NCBI RefSeq assembly: GCF_035989305.1
Contig: NZ_CP108514.1
Coordinates: 1,426,001 to 1,490,000 of the forward strand
DNA from: Streptomyces sp. NBC_01233
GTDB lineage: Bacteria > Actinomycetota > Actinomycetes > Streptomycetales > Streptomycetaceae
DNA: 64,000 bases
Reading direction: 5' to 3'
In this document: positions 24,013 to 32,314 of the stretch, piece after piece
Position numbering within the stretch: position 1 is the stretch's first letter
Layout of the letters: each line of letters opens with the position of its first letter
Notes under the pieces: generated by a model
Seen by the model: only the letters and a program-made list of their open reading frames with translations
The model's database searches: none
Told to the model about the DNA's origin: nothing
Made by a program: the position numbers and the translations under genes

Positions 24013-25434
24013 TCACATGTCCGCGGATGCGGTCCGCGGCGACGCCGACAACGTCAGCCGTCCCGGACGCACGAGTGTGCCTACCACTGGACGCACAGGG
24101 GTATCTGAAGTCAGATGAAGGTTCCATCGAGTCATGATGATCGCTATGACCGTCGCGAGCTCCACCAGGGCAAAACCCTCACCGATGCAAATCCGGCTTC
24201 CCGTGCCGAAGGGCATGTAGGCGTGCTTAGGCAAGTTGGCGCTGTGTTCCTTCGTCCACCGATCTGGATTGAAATGATCAGGGCGGGGATAAAAGCGCGG
24301 GTCGTGGTGGATGGCGTAGGGACTGTAGAGGACCTCGGTGCCGGGTGGGAGCGTGACCCCGCCGAGGGTGACGGGGGAGATAACACGCCGCATCAGCAAC
24401 CACACCGACCGCATGCGGAGCACCTCACGGATGGTGCGCTGTAGGTAGTCCAGGGCGCTCAGGTCTGCGGCGACAGGGAGGCGGCCGCCCAGTACGTCGT
24501 CGACCTCGGCCTGAACTCGTCGCTGCACTTCCGGGTAGCTGGCCAAAGAGTGCAGGATCCAGGAGAGGGAGCTGCTTGTGGTCTTGGTGCCGGCCACTAG
24601 CAGCGTGACCAGTTCTTCGCGGATCTGCTGGTCAGTCATCTTCGCGCCGGTCTCGTCCTCCGCGTTCATGAGCAAGGTCAGCAGGTCATTGTGGTCAGCG
24701 CCGTCGGCCCGATAGCTGGCTGTGATCCTATCCAATGCCTGATGCAGTGGAGCTATGGCCTTAGGTTGGAATCGGGCACGCCCGGGTATGGGCAGAGACT
24801 GAATCCAGCGGGGCATTGGGGAAAGGGTTTGCTGCATTGCACCAATGCGGCGACCCAGCCACGTCTGGATGATGGGAAGGATGTCAGGGTGCACAGGCCC
24901 GGCGAACATCGCACGCGTCAGAATGTCGAATGCCAGCGCGTCCATGCTTCTTTCGACAGCGATGTGCTGGCCAGGCTGCCATGAGGCTGCCAGCGCGTCA
25001 GCCCGCTGGGCCATTACGGAGACGACGCCAGCGATTCGTTCACGATGGAACCCCCCCTGCACCATGCGCCGCTGGCGTCGGTGCACGTCTCCTGCGGATG
25101 TGACCAGACCGTTTCCGATATAGGGGCGCAGTTCGTCGAACAGTGCACCTTTGTCGAAATGCCGACGATCCGCCCGCAGCACCTGCACGATCAACTCGGG
25201 GTCTGTCAGGACGCACACAGCGTGCGTCCCCAGATAGATCCGCTTCAAGGGCTCACCAGTGTGCAACGACCGCATGAACTCCAGAGGCTGGTACTGGAGT
25301 TGGCGAGAGTGCCCGAGCAGCGGTACTCGGTGTGAGGCTACAGGGATGGCCTCCAGGCCACGGCTGGCCACCTCATCTCTCCGACGTGTTCTCGGGCTCG
25401 CCGCCCCCGGGGTGGGCACAGCGCCCGTGGCCAA
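24013..25434 (-). CDS. cytochrome P450 of the terpenoid cluster
   Basis: The 473-residue P450 has all main landmarks: an N-terminal VPLLGHSRQLQYQPLEFMRS; the I-helix LVAGTKTTSSSLSW; the ExxR pair in TIREVLRMRS; PERF-like FNPDRW; and the heme-binding FGTGSRICIGEGFA with Cys416 as iron ligand. There is no transmembrane anchor, so it is a soluble bacterial P450. Its layout is closest to terpenoid hydroxylases encoded beside cyclases, such as the CYP170-type, from memory. The annotated start is a TTG at 25434 without a clear ribosome site, so the first 30 residues are uncertain. A Lys occupies the I-helix position where an acid usually sits. The gene lies 90 bp upstream of the LLM gene on the same strand. 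Confidence 0.9.
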   Translation of the reverse strand: MATGAVPTPGAASPRTRRRDEVASRGLEAIPVASHRVPLLGHSRQLQYQPLEFMRSLHTGEPLKRIYLGTHAVCVLTDPELIVQVLRADRRHFDKGALFDELRPYIGNGLVTSAGDVHRRQRRMVQGGFHRERIAGVVSVMAQRADALAASWQPGQHIAVERSMDALAFDILTRAMFAGPVHPDILPIIQTWLGRRIGAMQQTLSPMPRWIQSLPIPGRARFQPKAIAPLHQALDRITASYRADGADHNDLLTLLMNAEDETGAKMTDQQIREELVTLLVAGTKTTSSSLSWILHSLASYPEVQRRVQAEVDDVLGGRLPVAADLSALDYLQRTIREVLRMRSVWLLMRRVISPVTLGGVTLPPGTEVLYSPYAIHHDPRFYPRPDHFNPDRWTKEHSANLPKHAYMPFGTGSRICIGEGFALVELATVIAIIMTRWNLHLTSDTPVRPVVGTLVRPGRLTLSASPRTASADM

Positions 25435-25930
25435 TGGCGGGCGAGTAACCTATCAAGATCAGGTGCCTACGGTTACCCGCTATGGACCGGTCAACATCAC
25501 ACCGCATGGCGATTCCCCACCCTTCCGGAGGCGCGGCGCCAGCGGGCCGCGCGGCTTATTTGCGCCGCTCCAGAGTCCGAGTGGCGTCCACATGCAATTG
25601 TGGCGGGAGCTGGGCTAGCTTCCCGTAGTAGAACTGCTTGCGGGTCCCCCGTTCGCAAACCAAAGAGGCGATCCGCTGGAGTGCATGCCGAGCAGCAGCC
25701 CCGGCGCTGGGTCCTACCGGAAGCACGGACAGAGAGAACGCCAACGATGGGAATGATGAATAAGGACATGAAACCCCCTTTGGCTGGAAGTGATCGGCCT
25801 GATGGAGTGGACCTGCCCCGGCTGCCTCTCCAGTAAACTTGAGTCTGGCGGAGGGTGTTGTACCCCAGCACGCATCAACGGGCGCAGATCCTGAGCCTGG
25901 GGCCAGGCGCCACTGAGGTTCCCCCGAGAT
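25435..25930. other. intergenic region upstream of the terpenoid cluster
   Basis: No confident gene lies here. A possible small minus-strand gene begins at the ATG at 25770, with an AAGGGGG site 4 bp upstream and a hydrophobic start (MSLFIIPIVGVLSV). A protein-like second half lies in another frame (to 25556, with ASLVCERGTRKQFYYGKLAQ). A one-base frame change would join them into a 70-residue exported peptide. The promoter of the P450 gene must also lie here. The right end is the 10-bp target copy of the next ISAs1 element. Confidence 0.3.
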
Positions 25931-27292
25931 CAGGGCATCGGCACGAAGGTGACTTGAGGGTGTTCACCCCAACTTGCCTTGCTGGGAGGGTTCGTGACGA
26001 AATGTGGCAGGCACGGTCACCGGCGATCATGTGAGTGTCTACGTCCCATGATCCTGCTGGAAGACCGTGCCTGCCGTTGCCGAATCATCCCTCATGCCCG
26101 CCTCGCTTGACCAACTCGCCACCGCATCGTCTCTGTCGGTTGAGGAGTGCCCGGGCCTGTTGACCTGCCTTGCGACGGTGACGGACCCCCGTGACCCACG
26201 GGGCCGGCTTCACCCCCTGGTCGGCGTGCTCGCCATCTGCGCCGCTGCGGTCCTGACCGGCGCGACCTCTCTGCTGGCGATCAGTGAGTGGGCGGCTGAC
26301 GCCTCGCAGTCGGTCCTGGCCCGGCTCGGTGCCCGCTGCGACCCCTTCACCGGCCAACACCACGCCCCTGGTGAGGCCACCATCCGCCGGGTACTCGCCC
26401 AGGTCGACGGTGACGTACTCGACCGAGCCGTCGGCAGCTGGCTGTCCGCCCGATGCCCGCAACCCAGCGAGCGGTTGCTGCGGGCGATCGCGGTGGACGG
26501 CAAATCCCTGCGCGGCGCCGCCCGCGCGCACGACCGGAAGATCCACCTGCTGGCGGCCGTCGACCACGCCACTTCCGCCGTCCTGGGCCAGGTCGACGTT
26601 GAGACAAAGACGAATGAAATCACCTGCTTCCAGCCACTACTGGATGCCATCGACCTGACCGGAGCGGTCGTGACCAGCGACGCGATGCATACCCAACGCG
26701 AGCACGCCGAGTACCTGGGAGGCCGGGGCGCCCACTACATCGTCATCGTCAAGGGAAACCAGAAGAAGCTCCGCAAGCAGATGAAGTCCCTTCCCTGGAA
26801 GCAGATCCCACTCCAGAACCGCACCGTCGGGACCGGCCACGGCCGCAGCGAGATCCGCCGGATCAAGGTCTGCACTGTCGCCGGCCTGCTCTTCCCCGGC
26901 GCCGCCCAGGCCATCGAACTCAAGCGGCGCCGAGTCAACCGCAAGACCGGCAAGGTCAGCACCAAGACCGTGTACGCGGTCACCAGCCTGACCGCCGAGC
27001 AGGCCAATCCGGCCCAGCTCGCGTCCTTGATCCGCGGCCACTGGTCGGTAGAGGCGCTCCATCACGTGAGGGACACGACCTTTGCCGAGGACGCCTCACA
27101 GCTGCGGACCGGCAACGCGCCCCGCGCCATGGCCACCTGGCGCAACCTCGCCATCGGAGCCCTTCGCCTGGCCGGTCTCCGCAGCATCGCCACAGCTCTC
27201 AGAGGAAACGCCCGCGACGCCACCCGGCCCCTGCGAATCCTGGCCATTCCGTGATCAAAAAACGGTCATACCTGCTTCATGCCGGAGCCCTG
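25931..27292 (+). mobile_element. ISAs1-family element, copy B, with 10-bp target duplication
   Basis: Imperfect inverted ends (cagggcatcggcacgaag at the left; the complement of cagggctccggcatgaag at the right) are flanked by perfect direct copies of CCCCCGAGAT at 25921-25930 and 27293-27302. The element is 1,362 bp with one intact transposase gene. It looks like a recent insertion and belongs to a different subgroup from copies A and D. Confidence 0.88.
26067..27254 (+). CDS. ISAs1-family transposase (copy B)
   Basis: The 395-residue protein is intact and complete for the family. The N-terminal part is [20 protein letters not shown] with [18 protein letters not shown]; the first catalytic Asp is in [37 protein letters not shown] leads to the second Asp region ([15 protein letters not shown]); [17 protein letters not shown] follows; and the C-terminal Glu is in [20 protein letters not shown]. 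The start codon is a GTG within the mirrored gaccgtgcctgcc sequence. An internal ATG 27 bp later could also serve. It is likely active. Confidence 0.92.
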   Translation: MPAVAESSLMPASLDQLATASSLSVEECPGLLTCLATVTDPRDPRGRLHPLVGVLAICAAAVLTGATSLLAISEWAADASQSVLARLGARCDPFTGQHHAPGEATIRRVLAQVDGDVLDRAVGSWLSARCPQPSERLLRAIAVDGKSLRGAARAHDRKIHLLAAVDHATSAVLGQVDVETKTNEITCFQPLLDAIDLTGAVVTSDAMHTQREHAEYLGGRGAHYIVIVKGNQKKLRKQMKSLPWKQIPLQNRTVGTGHGRSEIRRIKVCTVAGLLFPGAAQAIELKRRRVNRKTGKVSTKTVYAVTSLTAEQANPAQLASLIRGHWSVEALHHVRDTTFAEDASQLRTGNAPRAMATWRNLAIGALRLAGLRSIATALRGNARDATRPLRILAIP

Positions 27293-27410
27293 CCCCCGAG
27301 ATGCGGGGGTGGGTGGCAGAGGGTCAGATGGGTCTCATGAGCGGAGTCCAGACGATGCCTGCGCCGAGGAAGTACCCCAAGACCACGGAGTTATGGCCTG
27401 TCCGCCGCTG

Positions 27411-28661
27411 TCAACGGGGGCTTGTGGAGGTTGGGGTGGTCCACTCGGGGCCGAGGGTGTAGAGGCCCCGGCCGGCGCGGCGGCCGAGGGTGGTGAGGGG
27501 CCGCAGGTGGTTGCGGGCGGTGTGGCGAAGGGCGGCTGCGATGTTGGTGTGGCCGTCCTGGCGGTGGACGCCGATGGCGAGGTTGCGCAGGCCGGCCATG
27601 ACGCGGGGTAGATGGCGGGTGCGGACGTCCGAGGCGTCCTCGTGGAAGGTGCGGTCGCGGACGTGGTGCAGTTGGTTCTCGATACGCCAGTGGCCGCGGA
27701 TCCAGGCCGCGAGTTCGCTGCCGTCGGCTGCACCGGGCGGCAGGCTCGTGACCAGGTAGATCCGCTCGATCGTCAGCTTGCCCGTGCCCAGGTCCCGTCT
27801 CCAGCGCACGACTTGGAGGGCCTGGCGTGCGTGCGGGTAGTCGATGTGGGCGAACGCGGCGGTCTTCAATCGGCGGGTCTCGTCGCGGTGATGGGCCCGG
27901 GTGCGCTCGATGTGGTCCAGGCGGATGTCTCGCCAGGGAAGGCCACGGATCCGCTCATGCAGTCCGGGGCGGTTCCGCTTGACGACGGCCAGATAGTGAG
28001 CCCCGCGTTCGTGCAGGTAGGTGGCGTGGTCGTGCTGGGTGTGCAGGGCGTCCGCCGTGATGACGGCACCGGTCAGGTCGATGCCGTCCAGGAGCGGGGC
28101 GAAGGCCGGGATCTCGTTGCTCTTCCCGTCGATCTGTCGTTGCGCGAGGACCTCGCCTCTGTGGGCCATCGCGGCGATCAGGGCGATGGCCGTCCGGCCG
28201 GCGGTGCGGGAGCCGCGGAGCGTCTTGCCGTCGACGGCGATGACCTTCCGTCCCGGGTCCGGGGCCGGGGACTTGCGTTCCTGGAGGAAGTCGCCGATGG
28301 CGCGGTCGAGGGCGTCGCCGTCCGCGGCGGCCAGGACGAGGCGGATGGTCGTGGCATGGGGCGGGCGGATCAGGCCGGTCAGCGGGTCGGGGCGGAACCC
28401 GAGCAGGGCCAGGACGCGCTGCGGCGCGTCGGTGACCCACTCACCGATCGCCGTGATCGAGGCGGCGCCGGCCAGAACGGCGCCGGCCGAAGCGGTGAGC
28501 AGCGCCGTCCATGGATGGCGGATGCCGCGACGGGCCCGCGGGTCAGGCACCGCGGCCAGATAACTGCGCAGGTCGACGGCTGTCTCCAGCAGGGCTGGGC
28601 CGGAGGCGTCCCCCAGTTGCCGGAGGCATGTCGGTATGCGGGAAGATGGGTGCGCAGGCAT
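27411..28661 (-). CDS. ISAs1-family transposase (copy C)
   Basis: The 416-residue transposase is intact: [20 protein letters not shown], the first Asp in [60 protein letters not shown], then [20 protein letters not shown] with the catalytic Glu, and a C-terminal [20 protein letters not shown]. It differs in sequence from copies A, B and D, so it is a separate insertion sequence of the same family. I could not find convincing inverted ends or target copies around it, so element limits are not given. Confidence 0.9.
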   Translation of the reverse strand: MPAHPSSRIPTCLRQLGDASGPALLETAVDLRSYLAAVPDPRARRGIRHPWTALLTASAGAVLAGAASITAIGEWVTDAPQRVLALLGFRPDPLTGLIRPPHATTIRLVLAAADGDALDRAIGDFLQERKSPAPDPGRKVIAVDGKTLRGSRTAGRTAIALIAAMAHRGEVLAQRQIDGKSNEIPAFAPLLDGIDLTGAVITADALHTQHDHATYLHERGAHYLAVVKRNRPGLHERIRGLPWRDIRLDHIERTRAHHRDETRRLKTAAFAHIDYPHARQALQVVRWRRDLGTGKLTIERIYLVTSLPPGAADGSELAAWIRGHWRIENQLHHVRDRTFHEDASDVRTRHLPRVMAGLRNLAIGVHRQDGHTNIAAALRHTARNHLRPLTTLGRRAGRGLYTLGPEWTTPTSTSPR

Positions 28662-29024
28662 GAACTCGCTCGGTGCTCATACGAACTAGACACCCACATA
28701 ATCACCAGCGGCCATGCCTGTTCTGCGTCCAGGGCCGACGCTGACAGAAGTCGACAAGCCGTCACATCCGGTACTCAGCAGGCGAACCGCCCACCTCGGC
28801 ACTTCTCAGTGCGTTGTGGCAAACCGGATTTCGTTCGAGGCATGCGGGCGCGGGTGATCATCTGGACGGAGGTACGGGTGCGACCGCGGGCATGAAAGAA
28901 CGGGCCCCTTGGTAGTGACGCGGTTACGACACCCAGCACGCCCAAGGAAGCCCGTTGTCCGATCAGTTGAGCAGTATCTCTGTGTACTTCGTCCACCACG
29001 GTCACTCCTGGGTGTGACTGCTAC
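28662..29024. other. non-coding stretch between two transposase genes
   Basis: This should contain the right end of ISAs1 copy C and the left end of the IS5-type element, but neither boundary could be fixed. A gcgggcatgaa string occurs here (about 28886) and again just after the IS5 transposase (about 29903). That could be a decayed target copy or coincidence. No gene is seen. Confidence 0.4.
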
Positions 29025-29912
29025 GTGCACCGGTTCGGTTCGATCGTTCCGGGGCGGCGGGCGGACTGCTATCCGAGTGACATGACGGATGCGGAGTGGG
29101 CCGAGGTCCGTTCCGCGATGCCGGTGCCGTCCTGGCTCCTCAAGCAGGGCGGGCGTCCCGAGGGGTATTGCCACCGCGAAATACTCGATGCGGTGCGCTA
29201 CCTGGTCGACAATGGTGTGAGGTGGATGGCCCTGCCGGTCGATTTCCCGTACTGGCGGGCGGTTTACGACTTCTTCCGCCGCTGGCGGGCCTACGACTAC
29301 GTGCGTGAACTGCATGAACGGCTGCGTCGCACGGCCAGGGAACACGAAGGGCGCAACGCCGAGCCATCCGCGGGGATCATCGACAGTCAGTCGGTGGACG
29401 CCTCCGAGACCGTCGGTGCGGAAAGTCGCGGATACGACGGCGGGAAATCACGTGACGGGCGTAAGCGTCACATCCTGACCGACACCGAGGGCCTGCTCCT
29501 GGAGGTCACCGTGACCACAGCCGATGTGCACGACTCCAAGGCCGCTCCCGCGCTGCTGGAGACATTCATGGACCAGCCGGGCCGGCTGTTGAAACTGGTG
29601 TGGGTCGACAGCGCCTACCAGGGCCCGGCCCTGGCCAAGGCGTTCGCCCTGCACGGAGTGCGGATCGAGGTCGTGCGCCGATCCGACGGTCACCGCGGGT
29701 TTGTCGTGCTGGCCCGCAGGTGGGTGGTGGAGCGAACGCTGAGCTGGCTCTCCCGCTCACGCCGCCTCAACCGCGACTACGAACGCCGCCTCGACCACCA
29801 CGCCCAGATGGTGTGGTGGGCCGCTGTGATCAGGCTGTCCCGGCGCCTGGCCGCGGACGCTCCGCGCTGGCCGGAGAAGCGTCCCGGCCGACTGCCCCGG
29901 GCGCGGGCATGA
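29025..29912 (+). CDS. IS5-family transposase
   Basis: The protein of up to 295 residues is complete for the IS5 (IS427-like) group: MTDAEWAEVRSAMPVPSWLL, HREILDAVRYLVDNGVRWMA, the first catalytic Asp in AGIIDSQSVDASETVGA, SRDGRKRHILTDTEGLLLEV, the second Asp in LVWVDSAYQGPALAKAFALH, and the Glu in RWVVERTLSWLSRSRRLNRD. The likely start is either the GTG at 29025 or the ATG at 29082. The 3' end overlaps the minus-strand gene that follows by 83 bp. Confidence 0.9.
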   Translation: MHRFGSIVPGRRADCYPSDMTDAEWAEVRSAMPVPSWLLKQGGRPEGYCHREILDAVRYLVDNGVRWMALPVDFPYWRAVYDFFRRWRAYDYVRELHERLRRTAREHEGRNAEPSAGIIDSQSVDASETVGAESRGYDGGKSRDGRKRHILTDTEGLLLEVTVTTADVHDSKAAPALLETFMDQPGRLLKLVWVDSAYQGPALAKAFALHGVRIEVVRRSDGHRGFVVLARRWVVERTLSWLSRSRRLNRDYERRLDHHAQMVWWAAVIRLSRRLAADAPRWPEKRPGRLPRARA

Positions 29913-30396
29913 ACCGTCCGTCCTTCGCCCGCGCCAGCCAGCCCCGCTTCTCCAGCACGTAGGCACGGTGACGGATCTTCTCCACCTCGTTCTTGATCTC
30001 CGCTTCCCGGCCCACCGCCCGCGTCAGCTCCACTCCGTTCACCGGCCCCGAAGCGGCCACCACCGCGGCGAACACCTCCCGATACAGGCCGCTGAGCACC
30101 TCCCCGCCCATGCCCGACCGCCGCACCGGCGGCCTCTCGCCATGCCCCGCGCCGGGGCCGCTCGATCCCACGGCGGCAGCCATCTCACCACCCGACGGCA
30201 CGGAAACCGGCGTGATCACGGGGCTCTCCTCGGCCGGCACCGACACGAGCTCCTCACGCCCCACCCGGGCCCGCTCGACTCGCTCCCGCGCGGCATCCAC
30301 CTCCGCCTGAGCCTGCTCCAGGACCTCCGTCCAGGACTCCAGGTCCTGCCTCGCCCGCGCCTCACGCTGTTCCATCAACCCCAGCACCGACGGCAT
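29830..30396 (-). CDS. coiled-coil/winged-helix-like hypothetical protein
   Basis: The 188-residue protein begins MPSVLGLMEQREARARQDLE. This ATG has GGAGG 6 bp upstream; a start 24 bp earlier lacks one. Residues 1-55 form a Glu/Arg-rich coiled coil. A Pro/Gly/Ser spacer follows. Residues 100-165 look like a winged-helix unit (SGLYREVFAAVVAASGPVNG, then EIKNEVEKIRHRAYVLEKRG), as used for DNA binding. The final 25 residues are read from inside the IS5-type sequence on the other strand, so the native C-terminus may have been replaced on insertion. Similar proteins, by memory, are common beside mobile genes in Streptomyces. Function unknown. Confidence 0.6.
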   Translation of the reverse strand: MPSVLGLMEQREARARQDLESWTEVLEQAQAEVDAARERVERARVGREELVSVPAEESPVITPVSVPSGGEMAAAVGSSGPGAGHGERPPVRRSGMGGEVLSGLYREVFAAVVAASGPVNGVELTRAVGREAEIKNEVEKIRHRAYVLEKRGWLARAKDGRFMPAPGAVGRDASPASAERPRPGAGTA

Positions 30397-30521
30397 CGCA
30401 CCCTCCTCGATCAACAACAAGCCGTCCGCTGCCTGCCCCTACCCCGCCCCAGTCATGCCCCGCACACGAAGAAGCCCCTGCTCATCGAACAGGGACTCCC
30501 TTTGCCACAACACACTCACTG

Positions 30522-31571
30522 ATGGGGCTGGGCCAGACCCTGCACATCGAGGACGGCGGCCCCATTCCCGCCCTCCGCGACAAGTTCGTCAGCACCTCCG
30601 CGAAACTGCCGGACCTGTGGGGCCTGCACGAGCAGGAGAACCTGTACTGGATGATCGAGGCCAAGGGCGGGAACGTCCGCAGCCCCCGCCTCTGGGAAGG
30701 CTGGAAGCAGCTCCAGGGCGGCAGCAAGGTCCTCCACGAATACGCCCACCGGCGAATCCTCGTGGGAGCCAGTGTCCAGCCCCAGGGCGACCTGTTCCTC
30801 ACCATCGACCACGACCACCACCCCGGCAAACCGCCGCTCCCTCCCACCGTCAGCACCACCAGTCCCCAGCCACCGGGGTCCCCCGAGGACCATCTCGGCG
30901 ACAGCGACGACGCCCTCATGGGCACGGCACGCGCCCAGATGCTGGTGTACCTCGCGCTCAGCGGCGCCCAGCCCTCCCGGCTCAAGACCGTGGCCCTGCC
31001 CGCCGACCGCACGAACCGCCGCAGAAGCGCCCGCGGCGTCACCACGCCCCTGGAGCGTGACACGGACGCCCACGCCATGCGCAGCGATGTCCGTGCCGAA
31101 TTCGCCGACGACGCCCAGCCCGGCCGCCGGGAGTACGCCCGGGCCCTCGGCCTCGACGACTTCCTGACCTACCGTGTACCCGGCACCGAACTGCGCCTGG
31201 GCATGTCCCGGCAGCTCTTCGCCGCCTGCGCCCAACTACACCGCGAGGGCCAGCTCATCGCCGAACGGACCCCGGGCATGCGGGCCGAGGACGTTCGGGC
31301 CGACGAGCCCGCCAGCGAGGAAGCCGAGGAGCGCCGGCGCCACACCCAGCGCAGGGTCTTCCGCGAACAGCAAGAGGAAGAGCGCGCCCGGATCGAGCCC
31401 CGCGTCCGTGCGGCCTTCGAGGACGGCAGAGACCGCCCCTGGCGAGAACTGCTCCACACCCAGAACGACCCCCGGCTCGACCTCGACGAAGACCCCGGCC
31501 TCCTCGAAGCCGCGACAGCCGAGACCTACCTCGCCATCCGCGAAGACGATCTTCCTCATCACGAGCGTTGA
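30522..31571 (+). CDS. orphan PD-(D/E)XK-type nuclease-like protein
   Basis: The 349-residue protein (from ATG 30522) has a compact pattern typical of the PD-(D/E)XK nuclease fold near its N-terminus: P30-D31, a short strand and turn, then E46-A-K48 in LYWMIEAKGG. A helix with the RLWEGWKQLQGG residues and a strand with HRRILVGASVQP follow. The C-terminal half (about 130-349) is helical and highly charged (EEAEERRRHTQRRVFREQQE), suggesting an interaction domain. The open frame continues upstream of the ATG with protein-like residues (GTPFATTHSLMGLGQT), so the true N-terminus may lie further upstream or be truncated. It sits alone among insertion sequences, as restriction or defence genes often do. 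Activity is unproven. Confidence 0.5.
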   Translation: MGLGQTLHIEDGGPIPALRDKFVSTSAKLPDLWGLHEQENLYWMIEAKGGNVRSPRLWEGWKQLQGGSKVLHEYAHRRILVGASVQPQGDLFLTIDHDHHPGKPPLPPTVSTTSPQPPGSPEDHLGDSDDALMGTARAQMLVYLALSGAQPSRLKTVALPADRTNRRRSARGVTTPLERDTDAHAMRSDVRAEFADDAQPGRREYARALGLDDFLTYRVPGTELRLGMSRQLFAACAQLHREGQLIAERTPGMRAEDVRADEPASEEAEERRRHTQRRVFREQQEEERARIEPRVRAAFEDGRDRPWRELLHTQNDPRLDLDEDPGLLEAATAETYLAIREDDLPHHER

Positions 31572-31655
31572 TCGGCTGCGTCGCCAGCACAATAGTCACG
31601 ACCCCCCACCACCCAGGGCTGATTCAAAGTCCAGATGATCATGTTGGGTTGCTGG

Positions 31656-32174
31656 TCAGGCCGGGTCGAGGAGGTCCAGTGGGCGTGTGAAGGGGGCGTA
31701 GGAGGTTTCCCGCAGGCCGGCGGCGATGCTGCGGTGGCCCGCGTCCCGCAGGGTGGTGATGGCGAAGTTCCGCAGCGTGGCCATGTTCTCCGGTCCGTGC
31801 CCGGCCCGGATCTTCGAAGCGTCCTCGGTGAACGTCACGTCCCTGACATGGTGCAGGGCCTCGATTTCCCATTGCGACCTGGCCAGCCGGCCGATGGCCT
31901 GTGGCGACGCCTCACGGGCCGTCATGTCGGTGATCGCGTAGACAGTCTGCCGGGTGACCGTGCCGGTCTTGATGTGTCGGTGCGGTGCCGCAGGATCTTC
32001 GCCGCCTGGACCGCGTGTGGGAAGTCCAGGCCCAGATCGGTGACCGTAAGCGTGCGGACCGAGCGTGTTTCGCGCCGGCCGTGTCCGGCCTCGCGGTCGT
32101 AGCGGCGGGAGGTCACTTCCTTCCACGGCAGCGCACGCAGCGCGGCGGCCAGACCCGGCTGGTTTCCCTTGACG
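31656..32174 (-). pseudogene. ISAs1 transposase, C-terminal half (copy D)
   Basis: The minus strand continues from the N-terminal half across the IS21 insertion: LIVKGNQPGLAAALRALPW, YDREAGHGRRETRSVRTLTV, then, after a frame change near 31975, [40 protein letters not shown] and DASKIRAGHGPENMATLRNF. The gene is therefore broken twice, by the IS21 insertion and by the frameshift. Confidence 0.85.
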
Positions 32175-32314
32175 ATCAGTGTCGGCGTACGGGCTCTGAT
32201 GCAGAGGTGCGTACGGGTTGATCTACAGAGGTGACTCGGCGTGTCGGGGTGGGGCCCGGCTCGATGAGAGGAGCCTGACGCTGATCTTGTGAAGCGTCGA
32301 GGAGGGCCTGTCGG

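Noticed and set aside
20590..27292. Composite transposon made by ISAs1 copies A and B around the terpenoid cluster
   Set aside because: The two elements have different ends and different transposase subgroups and lie in opposite orientation; copy B has its own private target duplication.
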